Positions 35,731-44,862 are shown, counted from the first letter of the stretch. The stretch: 64,000 bases of DNA from Hymenobacter armeniacus (GCF_014699055.1 NZ_JACXAC010000004.1:707285-771284), one strand, 5' to 3'. The notes: generated by a model from the sequence alone, not told the origin. Translations and numbers: made by a program.

Positions 35731-36924
35731 ATGTTTTCCTTGATGACGTCTCTCCGCTTTCATCCGCTGAGCTTGTCGGCGGCGCTGGCGGCTGCCTTAC
35801 TCGGCGGCTGCTCGTCGCCCGACAGCAACTCTGGTACCGCTGCCACCTCGGCCGCATCCGATACCACCGCCACTACCGGCAGTGCCACCCCGGGCAACTC
35901 ACCCCTGCAAGTGGTGGCCGAGTTCAACGACCCGCAAATGGTGGGCGTGGCCGTGGCGCCCGGCGGGCAGGTGTTTGCCTGCTTTCCGCGCTGGGACTGG
36001 AACCCGTCTTACCCCATTGCCAAAGTGGGGGCCAACAACACCCTCACGCCGTACCCCAACGCCAGCTGGTGCATGTGGAACGACTCCGTGAAATCGGAGC
36101 CGCTCAAGCACTGGATTTGCCCGCAAAGCGTGTTTGCCGATAAATCGGGCATGGTGTGGGTGCTCGACCCGGCTTCGCCCGGCCTGAAATTCACGGTGCC
36201 CGGCGGCCCCAAGCTCGTCAAAACCGACCCCAAAACCGGCCAAGTGCTGCTCACCATTCCCTTCCCCGAAGCGGTGGCCCCGCGCAAGTCCTACCTCAAC
36301 GACGTGCGCATCGACCTGCAAAACAACTACGCCTATATCACCGAATCGGGCCTCGGCGCCTTGGTCGTGGTCGACTTAAAAACGCTGAAATCGCGCCGCC
36401 TGCTCGATAAGCACCCTTCTACCAAAGCCGTGAAGGGCCTGGTCATCAAAGCCGAAGGCCACCCCATGATTGACCTGCAGGGCAAGCCCGCCCAGTTCAA
36501 CGCCGACGGCATTGCCCTGAGCACCGACAATGCCTACCTCTACTATTGCCCCCTCACCGGCCATACGCTCTACCGCATCAAAACCGCCGCCCTCCGCGAC
36601 CCGGCCCTCACCGAAGCCCAGCTGGGCCAGCAGGTCGAAACCGTGGGCGAAATCCCCGGCACCGATGGCCTGGAAATCGATGCCGCCAACAACGTCTACC
36701 TCACTTCCTTCGAGCAAAGCGCGCTCCTGCGCCGCACCCCGGCCGGCAAAATCGAAACCCTCGTGAAAGACCCGCGCCTGCAGTGGCCCGATACCTACAG
36801 CTTCACCGCCGACGGCACGCTATACGTCACCAACTCCGGCATTCACAAAACGCCAAACTGGAACAAGGGCGTGGGCCAGCCCCGCCAGCCGTTCCGCATC
36901 TTCAAAATGGCCCTGCCCAAATAA
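35731..36924 (+). CDS. MRJP/yellow-family lipoprotein
   Basis: A 397-aa protein with a lipoprotein signal (ALAAALLGGC, Cys at residue 27) and a six-bladed propeller of the major royal jelly protein/yellow family: VAVAPGGQVFACFPRWDWN near the start, ICPQSVFADKSGMVWVLDPAS, YLNDVRIDLQNNYAYITESG, ADGIALSTDNAYLYYCPLTG, LTSFEQSALLRRTPAGK and WPDTYSFTADGTLYVTNSG. Bacterial members are thought to bind or convert small ligands; no activity can be assigned here. ATG at 35731 is preferred, and ATG at 35743 is possible. Confidence 0.87.
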   Translation: MFSLMTSLRFHPLSLSAALAAALLGGCSSPDSNSGTAATSAASDTTATTGSATPGNSPLQVVAEFNDPQMVGVAVAPGGQVFACFPRWDWNPSYPIAKVGANNTLTPYPNASWCMWNDSVKSEPLKHWICPQSVFADKSGMVWVLDPASPGLKFTVPGGPKLVKTDPKTGQVLLTIPFPEAVAPRKSYLNDVRIDLQNNYAYITESGLGALVVVDLKTLKSRRLLDKHPSTKAVKGLVIKAEGHPMIDLQGKPAQFNADGIALSTDNAYLYYCPLTGHTLYRIKTAALRDPALTEAQLGQQVETVGEIPGTDGLEIDAANNVYLTSFEQSALLRRTPAGKIETLVKDPRLQWPDTYSFTADGTLYVTNSGIHKTPNWNKGVGQPRQPFRIFKMALPK

Positions 36925-36955
36925 AAATTGGGCTCGATTTAACCTCCTCTACAAC

Positions 36956-36989
36956 CAGAAAGCCCCGCCAGCAATGGCGGGGCTTTCTG
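36956..36989 (+). terminator. terminator hairpin
   Basis: Perfect 15-bp arms (36956-36970 and 36975-36989) with loop GCAA, between converging genes. Confidence 0.8.
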
Positions 36990-37029
36990 CTATAAGCATG
37001 CGAATAAAATAGGATAGAGCTAGCTTAAC

Positions 37030-37563
37030 TTACTGCAAGGCCACTTTTTGAATCTTCACGCCCTTGGTAAAAATGTCGAGGTTCTCGCTCGGGTGCGCCA
37101 GGATGTCCATGCAGTGGCGGTGGCGCCGGTTCATGGTATCATGAATGGTATAAACGCCGTCGAGCTCGGGCGAGATGCCGCGCACCCGCACCTTATCACC
37201 AAAGTCAAACTTGCCACCCCAGGGCTTGAGCAAGTCCCGGGAAAGCGCCATCCAGCGCTTCTTGGTCCCGTAGTGGCGCTTGATGTGGGAATTGTCGGCG
37301 GTGATGAACGGCTCGTTGTCCGTCTGGCTGGGCACGGCCTCGTAGATGGTGGCCGTCACCGTGTAGGTGAGGCTGCGGGGCACCAGCGCTTTTGCCTTTT
37401 TGGCCTTCACGGTGGCCGTGTGGCGGGCCATGCCGCGCGTGGAGAGGAAGGCCTTCATGCCCGTGGCCGTGGCGGCGGGCGCCGAATTGGCCGAATTAAA
37501 AAGCGGCGCTGCAAGCGTCGCAACTGCTAGAAATACATCTATAAATAACCGTGCATTATACAT
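37030..37563 (-). CDS. secreted 3D-domain (double-psi beta-barrel) protein
   Basis: A 177-aa protein with a hydrophobic N-terminal segment (FIDVFLAVATLAAPLF) and a C-terminal domain: YTVTATIYEAVPSQTDNEPFITADNS, ALSRDLL, FDFGDKVRVRG, DGVYTIHDTMNRRHRHCMDI. It matches the 3D / RlpA-like double-psi barrel in which Asp residues in the D-x-M-N..D-I region are catalytic in lytic transglycosylases. Probably acts on peptidoglycan in the periplasm. ATG at 37563 is the only upstream start giving the hydrophobic N-terminus. Confidence 0.8.
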   Translation of the reverse strand: MYNARLFIDVFLAVATLAAPLFNSANSAPAATATGMKAFLSTRGMARHTATVKAKKAKALVPRSLTYTVTATIYEAVPSQTDNEPFITADNSHIKRHYGTKKRWMALSRDLLKPWGGKFDFGDKVRVRGISPELDGVYTIHDTMNRRHRHCMDILAHPSENLDIFTKGVKIQKVALQ

Positions 37564-38011
37564 TTATCCAGGGTTCGTTCAACCGCCTGTTAAGCCCGGC
37601 GGAATGGGCAAAACCCTTGCTTTTTGGGCAAGGGCGAAAAAGGTTAACGTTGAACACGTTGGATAAGTTTGCTAAAAATAAATTATCCAATTGCTAACGG
37701 CCTTGGAAGTAGCTGTCGGCCCATACATAGCAAAAAGTTTATAGAAGAAGCGGCGTCCGAGACCCGCGAAACGCCCGCCGGCGAAACAAATTCTTCTGTC
37801 GCACTCAGACATCGCCGGTGCCCACCCGTATCTACTTGCTACGGCAAGCCCGCGAAATTCTATAAATTGCCCTTCGCCCGCCCGGTAGGCGTAGCACCAC
37901 GTTTGGGTAAATATGCCTGACTATAAGGCTTATTTGTAAACCCGAATTCAGGTTTTTGGCTCTGTATTAGGCCTGTTACTTTTGCTGAGCTTTACTTAAG
38001 CTCCTTCTCTC
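37564..38011. other. intergenic region, 448 bases, with sucA promoter
   Basis: A moderately AT-rich region between the divergently transcribed 3D-domain gene and sucA. Apart from the sucA promoter at 37955-37984 I see no repeat or gene. An 83-codon open frame (37669-37920) has neither family sequence nor a leader. Confidence 0.6.
37955..37984 (+). promoter_or_regulatory. promoter of sucA, TTTG-N18-TACTTTTG
   Basis: Perfect matches to both Bacteroidota boxes (-33 TTTG at 37955-37958 and -7 TAnnTTTG at 37977-37984) with 18 bases between them, 27 bases before the sucA ATG. Transcription should start near 37990. Confidence 0.75.
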
Positions 38012-40930
38012 ATGGACGCATACTCGTATATCGCCAACGCCGACGCCGCGGCTATCGAAACCCTCTATCATGCTTACCAGCAGAATCCAGAATCGGTTGA
38101 TTACGGCTGGCGCAAGTTCTTTGAAGGGTTTGATTTCTCGCAGCAGTTTCCGGAAGGCGCCCCCGTAGTGCCCGGCAGTGGCAACACCACGAACGGCAAC
38201 GGCGCCGCAGGCCCCAAGGCCGCCGCGCCAGCTGCCCCGCAGCCAGCCGACTACGGCGTGCTCCAAACGGCGGCTTCTACCAACAACGCGCCCGGCATCA
38301 GCAGTGGCGAGACGGCCTCCGATAAGGAAACGGCCGTGCGCAACCTCATCCACGCCTATCGCAGCCGCGGCCATCTGCGCGCCAAAACCAACCCGGTACG
38401 CGAGCGCAAAGACCGCAAGCCCCGCCTCGACCTGAGCGACTTCGGCCTGGGCGAAGCCGACATGGACACGGTGTTTAAAAACGGCGAAGGCCTGGGCCTG
38501 GGCCCGCAGGCCAAGCTGCGCGACATCGTGGCGGCGCTGGAGAAGATTTACACCGGCGCCATCGGCTTCGAGTACATGTACATCCGCGACCCGCAGGTGC
38601 TGGACTGGTTCCGCGCCAAAGTGGAGAAGGACTCGCTGGCCTTCAACCCCGGCGTGGAGTACAAGAAGCGCATCCTGAAGAAGCTGAACGAGGCTGTTGT
38701 CTTCGAGAATTTCCTGCATACCAAGTTTCTGGGGCAGAAGCGGTTCTCGCTGGAAGGTGGCGAAACGACCATTCCGGCGCTGGATGCCATCATCGGCAAA
38801 GGCGCCGAGCTGGGCGTGAAGGAAGTGATGATTGGCATGGCCCACCGCGGCCGTCTCAACGTGCTGGCCAATATCATGGGCAAGACCTATGAGCAGATTT
38901 TCTCGGAGTTCGAAGGCACCGCGGTACCCGACCTGACCATGGGCGACGGCGACGTGAAATACCACATGGGCTACAGCTCGGAAGTGGAAGCCAGCGGCGG
39001 TCAGAAAGTGAACCTGAAGCTGGCCCCCAACCCCTCACACCTCGAGGCCGTGAACCCGGTGGTAGAAGGCTTCGTGCGCGCCAAAATCGAGCACCAGTAC
39101 GGCGGCGACTACCACCAGATTCTGCCCATCCTCATTCACGGCGACGCCGCGCTGGCCGGCCAGGGCATTGGCTACGAGGTGACGCAGATGTCGCAGCTGG
39201 AGGGCTACAAAACGGGCGGCACCATCCACTTCGTGATTAACAACCAGGTTGGTTTTACCACCGACTTTGAGGACGCCCGCTCGTCGATTTACTCGACGGA
39301 TTTGGCCAAAATCATTGATGCGCCGGTGGTGCACGTGAACGGCGACAACCCCGAAGCGGTGGTGTTTGCCGTACAGCTGGCCACTGAGTACCGCCAGCAG
39401 TTCCACGCCGACATCTTCATTGACATGGTGTGCTACCGCCGCCACGGCCACAACGAGTCGGACGAGCCCAAGTTCACGCAGCCCACGCTCTACAACCTCA
39501 TCTCGAAGCACCAGAACCCGCGCGAGGTGTACAACGCTATGCTGGTGCAGCGCGGCGACGTGGACGCCGAGCTGGCCAACCAGATGGACCGCGAGTTCCG
39601 CGACACCCTGCAGGCCCGCCTCGACATGGTGAAGCAGCAGCCGCTGCCGTATAAGTACCAGGCCTTGGAAAACGAGTGGCGCAGCCTGCGCCGCTCCAAG
39701 CCAGAGGATTTCGACCAATCGCCCGAAACCGGCATCAGCGAAGACGTGGTGCAGAAAGTGGCCAAGGCCCTGACCACGATTCCGGAAGGCTTCAAGCCGA
39801 TTAAGCAGATTGACAACCTGCTGAAGGAGCGCCGCAAGATGTTCTACGAAACCCGCGTGCTGAACTGGGCCGCCGGCGAGCTGCTGGCCTACGGCTCGCT
39901 GCTGAGCGAGAAGCACATCGTGCGCGTGAGCGGCCAGGACGTGCAGCGCGGCACGTTCTCGCACCGCCACGCGGTGCTGCACGACGCCGAAACGTCGGCC
40001 CCCTACAACTCGCTTAACTTCATGGAGGGCGAGCACGAGCAGCTGAGCATCTACAACTCGCTGCTGAGCGAGTACGCGGTGCTGGGCTTCGAATTCGGCT
40101 ACGCCATGGCCAACCCCACGGCGCTGGTGATTTGGGAAGCCCAGTTCGGCGACTTCGCCAACGGCGCCCAGACCATGATTGACCAGTTTGTGGTGAGCTC
40201 CGAGAGCAAGTGGCAGCGCATGAACGGCGTGGTGATGCAGCTGCCTCACGGCTACGAAGGCCAGGGCCCGGAGCACTCCAACGCCCGCCCCGAGCGGTTC
40301 TTGCAGCTCGCGGCCGAGTATAACATCGTGGTGGCCAACATGACCACGCCAGCCAACTTCTTCCACGCCCTGCGCCGCCAGCTCACGTGGAGCTTCCGCA
40401 AGCCGCTGGTGGTGATGTCGCCGAAATCGATGCTGCGCCACCCGCTGTGCGTGTCGCCGGTGGAGGAGTTCACCAGCGGCGGTTTCCGCGAAGTGCTGGG
40501 CGACACCTTTGCCGAAGCCAAGAAGGTGAAGCGCGTGCTGCTGTGCTCGGGCAAGGTCTACTTCGACCTGCTGGAAGAGCAGCGCGCCTCGGGCCGCACC
40601 GATGTGGCCATTGTGCGCCTCGAGCAGCTGCACCCCTTCCCCAAAAAGCAGCTCGACGCCGAGTTGGCCAAGTACCCTAAGGCCAAGCTGTATTGGGTGC
40701 AGGAAGAGCCCGAAAACATGGGCTACTGGAACTACATGCTGCGCTTCCTGCGCCGCGAGCTGGAAGACGTGGTGGCGCGCAAACCCTCGGCCTCGCCGGC
40801 CACGGGCTATAACAAAATCCACGTGAAGGAGCAAAAGGACTTGGTAGCCCGCGCCTTCGACAAGCCCAAAGAAGCCGTGGCCGACGCCAACATCAAGGAA
40901 ACGGCGGAAAAGGCCAAAGCCACTGACTGA
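38012..40930 (+). CDS. sucA: 2-oxoglutarate dehydrogenase E1 component
   Basis: A 972-aa thiamine diphosphate enzyme that decarboxylates 2-oxoglutarate and passes the succinyl group to E2. Visible parts: N-terminal E2-binding segment (YHAYQQNPESVDYGWRKFF), MIGMAHRGRLNVLANIMGK, ThDP/metal region HGDAALAGQGIGYEV and INNQVGFTT, CYRRHGHNESDEPKFTQP, and RGTFSHRHAVLHD plus VIWEAQFGDFANGAQ in the C-terminal half. Length is slightly above the E. coli enzyme (933). The E2 gene follows after 54 bases, and E3 (lpd) lies 11 kb away. Confidence 0.96.
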   Translation: MDAYSYIANADAAAIETLYHAYQQNPESVDYGWRKFFEGFDFSQQFPEGAPVVPGSGNTTNGNGAAGPKAAAPAAPQPADYGVLQTAASTNNAPGISSGETASDKETAVRNLIHAYRSRGHLRAKTNPVRERKDRKPRLDLSDFGLGEADMDTVFKNGEGLGLGPQAKLRDIVAALEKIYTGAIGFEYMYIRDPQVLDWFRAKVEKDSLAFNPGVEYKKRILKKLNEAVVFENFLHTKFLGQKRFSLEGGETTIPALDAIIGKGAELGVKEVMIGMAHRGRLNVLANIMGKTYEQIFSEFEGTAVPDLTMGDGDVKYHMGYSSEVEASGGQKVNLKLAPNPSHLEAVNPVVEGFVRAKIEHQYGGDYHQILPILIHGDAALAGQGIGYEVTQMSQLEGYKTGGTIHFVINNQVGFTTDFEDARSSIYSTDLAKIIDAPVVHVNGDNPEAVVFAVQLATEYRQQFHADIFIDMVCYRRHGHNESDEPKFTQPTLYNLISKHQNPREVYNAMLVQRGDVDAELANQMDREFRDTLQARLDMVKQQPLPYKYQALENEWRSLRRSKPEDFDQSPETGISEDVVQKVAKALTTIPEGFKPIKQIDNLLKERRKMFYETRVLNWAAGELLAYGSLLSEKHIVRVSGQDVQRGTFSHRHAVLHDAETSAPYNSLNFMEGEHEQLSIYNSLLSEYAVLGFEFGYAMANPTALVIWEAQFGDFANGAQTMIDQFVVSSESKWQRMNGVVMQLPHGYEGQGPEHSNARPERFLQLAAEYNIVVANMTTPANFFHALRRQLTWSFRKPLVVMSPKSMLRHPLCVSPVEEFTSGGFREVLGDTFAEAKKVKRVLLCSGKVYFDLLEEQRASGRTDVAIVRLEQLHPFPKKQLDAELAKYPKAKLYWVQEEPENMGYWNYMLRFLRRELEDVVARKPSASPATGYNKIHVKEQKDLVARAFDKPKEAVADANIKETAEKAKATD

Positions 40931-40984
40931 TAATCCTGCCCGACTTCCTTCTCCTTACACCGATTCAATCCAAAACGCCTGCAC

Positions 40985-42676
40985 ATGGCCCTCGAAATCA
41001 AAATTCCCGCCGTTGGCGAATCCATCACCGAAGTCACCATTGCCAAGTGGCTCAAGCAAGACGGCGACGCCGTGAAGCGCGACGAAGTCATTGCCGAGCT
41101 GGAGTCCGACAAAGCCACGTTTGAGCTGCCCGCCGAAGCCGACGGCGTGCTGAAAATTCGCGTGGCCGAGGGCGAAACCATCGGCATCGGCACCGTCATC
41201 GCCGACCTGGACGGCGCGGCCGGTGGCAGCGCTGCGGCCCCGGCTGCTCCGGCTGCCGCCCCCGCCGCTTCGACGGCTGACCCCGTTTCGAAAGGGGAGG
41301 AGAACCCGGCGGCCAGCAACCAGTCCGGCTACGGCGGAGCCCCCGCGGGCAACGAGAGCAAAGACGCGTCGACGCCCGGCGCCCCGGCTGCTTCCGGTGC
41401 TGGCGCGGAGACCCCGACTGCTGGCGGTGGCTCCATTGAGATGAAAATCCCCACGGTAGGGGAGTCCATCACGGAAGTGACCGTGGCCAAGTGGCTGAAG
41501 CCCGATGGCGCCCAGGTGAGCCGCGACGAGGTGATTGCCGAGCTGGAATCGGACAAGGCCACGTTTGAGCTGCCCGCTGAAGGCAGCGGCACCCTGCGCC
41601 ACGCCGTGAAGGAGGGCGAAACCATTGCCATTGGGACGGTCATTGCGCGCATCGAAGGAGGTAGCGGTGCAGCTGCGTCGGTTCCGACCGCGGCCGCTCC
41701 TGTGGTTGTTCAGGCTGCCCCGGTTGCGGCCCTGGCTTCGCAGCCCGCCAGCGGTGGCGCGGCCACTTACGCTACGGGGGTGCCTTCGCCCGCGGCTGGC
41801 AAGATTCTCGACGAGAAAGGCATTGCCGCCAGCAGCGTAACCGGCACCGGCCGCGACGGCCGCATCACCAAAGAAGACGCGCAGAACGCACAGGCGCGTC
41901 CGGCTGCTCCGGCCGCGGCACCTGCCGCAGCTCCGGCGCCAGCCGCACCCGCTGCGGCTCCGGCCGCCGGTGGCAGCCGCAACGTGCGCCGCGAGCGCAT
42001 GAGCAACCTGCGCAAGACGGTGGCCCGCCGCCTGGTGTCGGTGAAGAACGAGACGGCCATGCTCACCACCTTCAACGAGGTGAACATGCAGCCCATTATG
42101 GACCTGCGCAACAAGTTCAAAGACAAGTTCAAGGAGAAAAACGGCGTGGGCCTCGGCTTCATGTCCTTCTTCACCAAGGCCGTGTGCGTGGCCCTGCAGG
42201 AGTGGCCCGCCGTGAACGCGCAGATTGACAACGGCGAAATCGTGTACTCCGATTTCTGCGACATCAGCATCGCCGTATCGGCCCCGAAAGGCCTCGTGGT
42301 GCCCGTGATTCGCAACGCCGAGCAGTTGTCCTTCGACGGCATCGAGAAGGAAGTGGTGCGCCTGGCTGGCCTGGCCCGCGACAACAAGCTCACCATCGAG
42401 CAGATGAGCGGCGGCACGTTCACCATCACCAACGGCGGCGTGTTCGGCTCCATGCTCAGCACCCCGATTATCAACGCGCCGCAGTCGGCCATTTTGGGCA
42501 TGCACAACATCATTCAGCGCCCCGTGGCCGAGAATGGCCAGGTAGTGATTCGCCCCATGATGTACCTGGCCCTGAGCTACGACCACCGCATCATCGACGG
42601 CCGCGAGTCGGTGAGCTTCTTGGTGCGCGTGAAGGAATTGCTCGAAGACCCCACGCGCTTGCTGCTGGGCGTGTAG
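40985..42676 (+). CDS. sucB: dihydrolipoyl succinyltransferase E2, two lipoyl domains
   Basis: A 563-aa E2. Two lipoyl domains are present: residues 1-77 with lipoyl Lys43 and 151-226 with lipoyl Lys191, both in [14 protein letters not shown]. Ala/Pro linkers follow, then a peripheral subunit-binding domain at about 263-303 ([24 protein letters not shown]) and the catalytic domain from about 330, ending with the active site [12 protein letters not shown] (His534, Asp538). Most 2-oxoglutarate E2 proteins have a single lipoyl domain and about 400 residues, so the duplication is notable. Assignment to the oxoglutarate complex rests on adjacency to sucA. Confidence 0.92.
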   Translation: MALEIKIPAVGESITEVTIAKWLKQDGDAVKRDEVIAELESDKATFELPAEADGVLKIRVAEGETIGIGTVIADLDGAAGGSAAAPAAPAAAPAASTADPVSKGEENPAASNQSGYGGAPAGNESKDASTPGAPAASGAGAETPTAGGGSIEMKIPTVGESITEVTVAKWLKPDGAQVSRDEVIAELESDKATFELPAEGSGTLRHAVKEGETIAIGTVIARIEGGSGAAASVPTAAAPVVVQAAPVAALASQPASGGAATYATGVPSPAAGKILDEKGIAASSVTGTGRDGRITKEDAQNAQARPAAPAAAPAAAPAPAAPAAAPAAGGSRNVRRERMSNLRKTVARRLVSVKNETAMLTTFNEVNMQPIMDLRNKFKDKFKEKNGVGLGFMSFFTKAVCVALQEWPAVNAQIDNGEIVYSDFCDISIAVSAPKGLVVPVIRNAEQLSFDGIEKEVVRLAGLARDNKLTIEQMSGGTFTITNGGVFGSMLSTPIINAPQSAILGMHNIIQRPVAENGQVVIRPMMYLALSYDHRIIDGRESVSFLVRVKELLEDPTRLLLGV

Positions 42677-42694
42677 TCCAAGAATAGGATTTTT

Positions 42695-42729
42695 AAAAGC
42701 CCTGTTCCCGATGTGGGAACAGGGCTTTT
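42695..42729 (+). terminator. terminator of sucAB
   Basis: Perfect 15-bp arms (42695-42709 and 42715-42729), loop GATGT, followed by a T run, 18 bases after the E2 stop. Confidence 0.88.
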
Positions 42730-42801
42730 TCATTTTTGGAAGCTTGAGCAATTATTACGGTGTATTCCTGGTGTTTTTATACGGGGTTAAAACTTATCGA
42801 A

Positions 42802-42831
42802 ATTGAATTTTTAAAAGAAAGCGTATCTTTG
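42802..42831 (+). promoter_or_regulatory. promoter of the FNR-like gene, ATTG-N18-TATCTTTG
   Basis: ATTG at 42802-42805 and a perfect -7 TATCTTTG at 42824-42831, 18-base spacer, 29 bases before the ATG at 42861. Confidence 0.7.
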
Positions 42832-42860
42832 GGGTAGTAAGCACAATGACCTTATAGCCC

Positions 42861-43568
42861 ATGGGAAAATTCTTTACTCCTGTTTGCCATGAATGCCCCA
42901 GCCGCAACACGCCACTGATGGGCTGCTGCCAGGCCGATGAGCTGGACTTTATATCCGCCAACAAGGTTTCGCATCGTTTTCAGAAGGGCCAGCACATTTT
43001 TCAGGAAGGCGGGCCGGCCCTGGGCCTGCACTGCGTGCAGCAGGGCAAAATCAAGATTACCAAGGCTAGTGGCGACGGCAAAGAGCAAATCATCCGGCTG
43101 GCCAAAGGCGGCGACATGCTGGGCTTTCGGTCGGTGCTGGCCGGGCCGCACTACTCCACCTCGGCGGTGGCCCTCGACGATTGCGTGGTGTGCTTCATTC
43201 CGCGGGCCGACTTTTACCGGCTCTGGCAGTCGAACCTGCAATTCTCCACCTCCTTGATGCACATGATGGCCCGCGCCCTGGGCGAGGCCGAGCTGCAAAT
43301 GCTGCACTTGGCTTACAAGCCCGTGCGCGAACGCCTGGCGGGCGCCCTGCTGATGCTACAGCGCACCTTCCGGCAGCCAGGCGATGCCGGGCCGTTTAGC
43401 ACATCGATTTCCCGCGAGGACCTGGCCGCCCTGGTGGGCACCGCCAAAGAAACGGCCACCCGCCTGATGTCGGAATTCAAAGAAGCCGGCATCGTCGCCA
43501 CGCGCGGCAGCCAGGTGACCATTCTAAAGCCGGACAGCCTTAGCCAACTCGCCTCCCTCTACGACTAG
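42861..43568 (+). CDS. Crp/Fnr family regulator, FNR-like with candidate Fe-S cysteines
   Basis: A 235-aa regulator with an N-terminal cyclic-nucleotide-binding fold and a C-terminal winged helix. The recognition region is SREDLAALVGTAKETATRLMSEF. Cysteines at 9, 12, 22 and 23 precede the sensor domain, and Cys111 in CVVCFIPRADF aligns by eye with E. coli FNR Cys122 (CEIPF); Cys58 and Cys108 are also present. This fits an oxygen- or NO-sensing [4Fe-4S] FNR, with a C-x2-C-x9-C rather than C-x2-C-x5-C spacing. It lies between sucAB and a roadblock cluster whose upstream region has FNR-like dyads, so control of that cluster is likely. Confidence 0.88.
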   Translation: MGKFFTPVCHECPSRNTPLMGCCQADELDFISANKVSHRFQKGQHIFQEGGPALGLHCVQQGKIKITKASGDGKEQIIRLAKGGDMLGFRSVLAGPHYSTSAVALDDCVVCFIPRADFYRLWQSNLQFSTSLMHMMARALGEAELQMLHLAYKPVRERLAGALLMLQRTFRQPGDAGPFSTSISREDLAALVGTAKETATRLMSEFKEAGIVATRGSQVTILKPDSLSQLASLYD

Positions 43569-43839
43569 CAGGGCCGCAGTAGCCCCTGGTGCGCAGTTGC
43601 AACAGCCCCCGGGCCGCCGGGCGGGTAGTGGCCAACGTATGTTGGCTGCCCGTCCGGCGGCCCTTTTGGGTCGCGTATCCGTCGTCCGCGGAGAAATGGG
43701 CGAAAAGGCAAACGCGGGGTAATTCCAGCAATGGGATGCTTTTTCTAGCTTCAGGAATTACATAGGTTTAAATTATAAAAAATGTTATATTTTACTCCGG
43801 TACATTTTAAGCTCGATTGCGTTGCGTGGGGCCATCGGT

Positions 43840-43853
43840 TTGATGTAAATCAT
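43840..43853. promoter_or_regulatory. FNR-like dyad TTGAT-GTAA-ATCAT
   Basis: Matches 9 of 10 specified positions of the FNR box TTGAT-N4-ATCAA. It lies downstream of an FNR-like regulator gene and upstream of the first roadblock gene. Confidence 0.6.
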
Positions 43854-43861
43854 TATAAAAA

Positions 43862-43875
43862 GTGACGTATGTCAT
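43862..43875. promoter_or_regulatory. second FNR/DNR-like dyad GTGAC-GTAT-GTCAT
   Basis: Core TGAC-N4-GTCA, matching 8 of 10 positions of the DNR/NNR-type box TTGAC-N4-GTCAA. Its centre is 22 bp from the centre of the first dyad, two helical turns, so both would face the same side. The centre is about 40 bp upstream of the start predicted from GAGCTTTG at 43899-43906, as in class II activation. Confidence 0.5.
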
Positions 43876-43987
43876 TTTTATTGGCTGTAGGTACGGCAGA
43901 GCTTTGTAACAGAAAAACTGCTCAAAAAACATTAATATTTGTCCATTTATGCGTTTTAAGGGCTGATTCTTGCTGATTATTAGCTGA

Positions 43988-44443
43988 ATGGATATGCGTG
44001 TTGCGGCCGAAAAATCCGTTTCTAATTTCATCGGAAGCACGCGCATTGTAATGGGGCCCGACCCATTGGCAGCCTCCGGTATTACTTCGGATAAAATTAA
44101 AAAAGTGATAAAGCGGACACTTCTCGAAATGCCCGCGCTTACAACTGTTTCGGTGGTGGAGCTAGCCACCGGCAATACCCTGGCCTACTGCAGCCGTCGG
44201 CGTGGCTTCAACCCCGTCACCACGGCTGGCCACCAAGTCGAACTACTGCGCCAGCAGCAACAGGCCATGGCCGCGCTTGCCCTGCGCGGCGAGCGTCTGG
44301 AAGACATCCTCATCCCTTTTCGAAAACAACTACAGCTATTCCGCCTCGCCAAAAACGGCCAGTGGTTTGTGTTTCTGGCCGTGCGGGCCGAAGACACGCC
44401 CCTGGCGCTGGCCCGCGAGCTCCTCAAGTCCATTGTTGCCTAA
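43988..44443 (+). CDS. roadblock/LC7-domain protein 1, 151 aa
   Basis: Residues 35 to 150 follow the roadblock/LC7 pattern shared with the next genes: helix KIKKVIKRTLLEMPAL, strand TTVSVVELATGNTLA, a long helix (HQVELLRQQQQAMAALAL), strand LEDILIPFRKQLQLFRLAK, strand WFVFLAVRAEDTPLALARELLKSI. It has a 30-residue N-terminal extension absent from the others. Roadblock domains dimerise and regulate small Ras-like GTPases (MglB is the bacterial example), but no GTPase gene is nearby. First gene after the dyads. Confidence 0.78.
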   Translation: MDMRVAAEKSVSNFIGSTRIVMGPDPLAASGITSDKIKKVIKRTLLEMPALTTVSVVELATGNTLAYCSRRRGFNPVTTAGHQVELLRQQQQAMAALALRGERLEDILIPFRKQLQLFRLAKNGQWFVFLAVRAEDTPLALARELLKSIVA

Positions 44444-44487
44444 AACCCAATCATTCATTCAATACCCCATTCTCTTTTTTCCTTATC

Positions 44488-44862
44488 ATGGCTTACTCGA
44501 CAAATTCCCCCGCTGGCAAAGTAGTACAAGACGTGTTGAACGATTTGCCGGGCCTGGTGGCCGTGGCGGTGGTCGACATCACCTCGGGCATGGCCCTGGC
44601 CTCGCACTCGAACTCGCCGGCCCTCAACCCCGAAACCGCCGCCGCCTACAACACGGAAGTGGTGAAGCAAAAGCAGAAAGCCATGTCGGCCCTGAAGCTG
44701 AGCGGCGAGAACATCGAGGACATCCTCATCACCCTCACCAACCAGTTTCACCTCATCAAGCTGGCGGGCAACAAGTTCATCTATCTGGTGGTGAACTCGC
44801 GCGAAACCAACCTGGCCATTGCCCGCGAGGTGCTGCGCTCGACGGCCGCCAACCTGAACTAA
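44488..44862 (+). CDS. roadblock/LC7-domain protein 2 (near-twin of 46424-46804), 124 aa
   Basis: A single-domain roadblock protein: VVQDVLNDLPGLVAVAVVD, TSGMALASHSN, a long helix, IEDILITLTNQFHLIKL, and the C-terminal FIYLVVNSRETNLAIARE. ATG at 44488 begins MAYSTNSPAGK, the same start as the copy at 46424. It is 44 bases after roadblock 1. At DNA level two blocks (44581-44700 and 44767-44841) are 119/120 and 75/75 identical to the second copy, while the 66 bases between differ at about 15 sites, nearly all synonymous. Confidence 0.85.
   Translation: MAYSTNSPAGKVVQDVLNDLPGLVAVAVVDITSGMALASHSNSPALNPETAAAYNTEVVKQKQKAMSALKLSGENIEDILITLTNQFHLIKLAGNKFIYLVVNSRETNLAIAREVLRSTAANLN

Larger units (their letters stand above)
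43569..43987. other. AT-rich regulatory intergenic region, 419 bases
   Basis: A strong fall in GC between 43735 and 43987 compared with both sides. It holds two FNR/DNR-like dyads (43840-43853 and 43862-43875), a -7-like GAGCTTTG at 43899-43906, and three helically phased GCTGAnT repeats (43962, 43972, 43983) that run into the start codon at 43988. No open frame with family sequence. Confidence 0.6.

Noticed and set aside
37669..37920. 83-codon frame upstream of sucA
   Set aside because: No family sequence, no leader or promoter of its own, and it lies in a promoter region.
39035..40834. 599-codon minus-strand frame
   Set aside because: Antisense of sucA; composition is His/Val-rich as in all other shadow frames.
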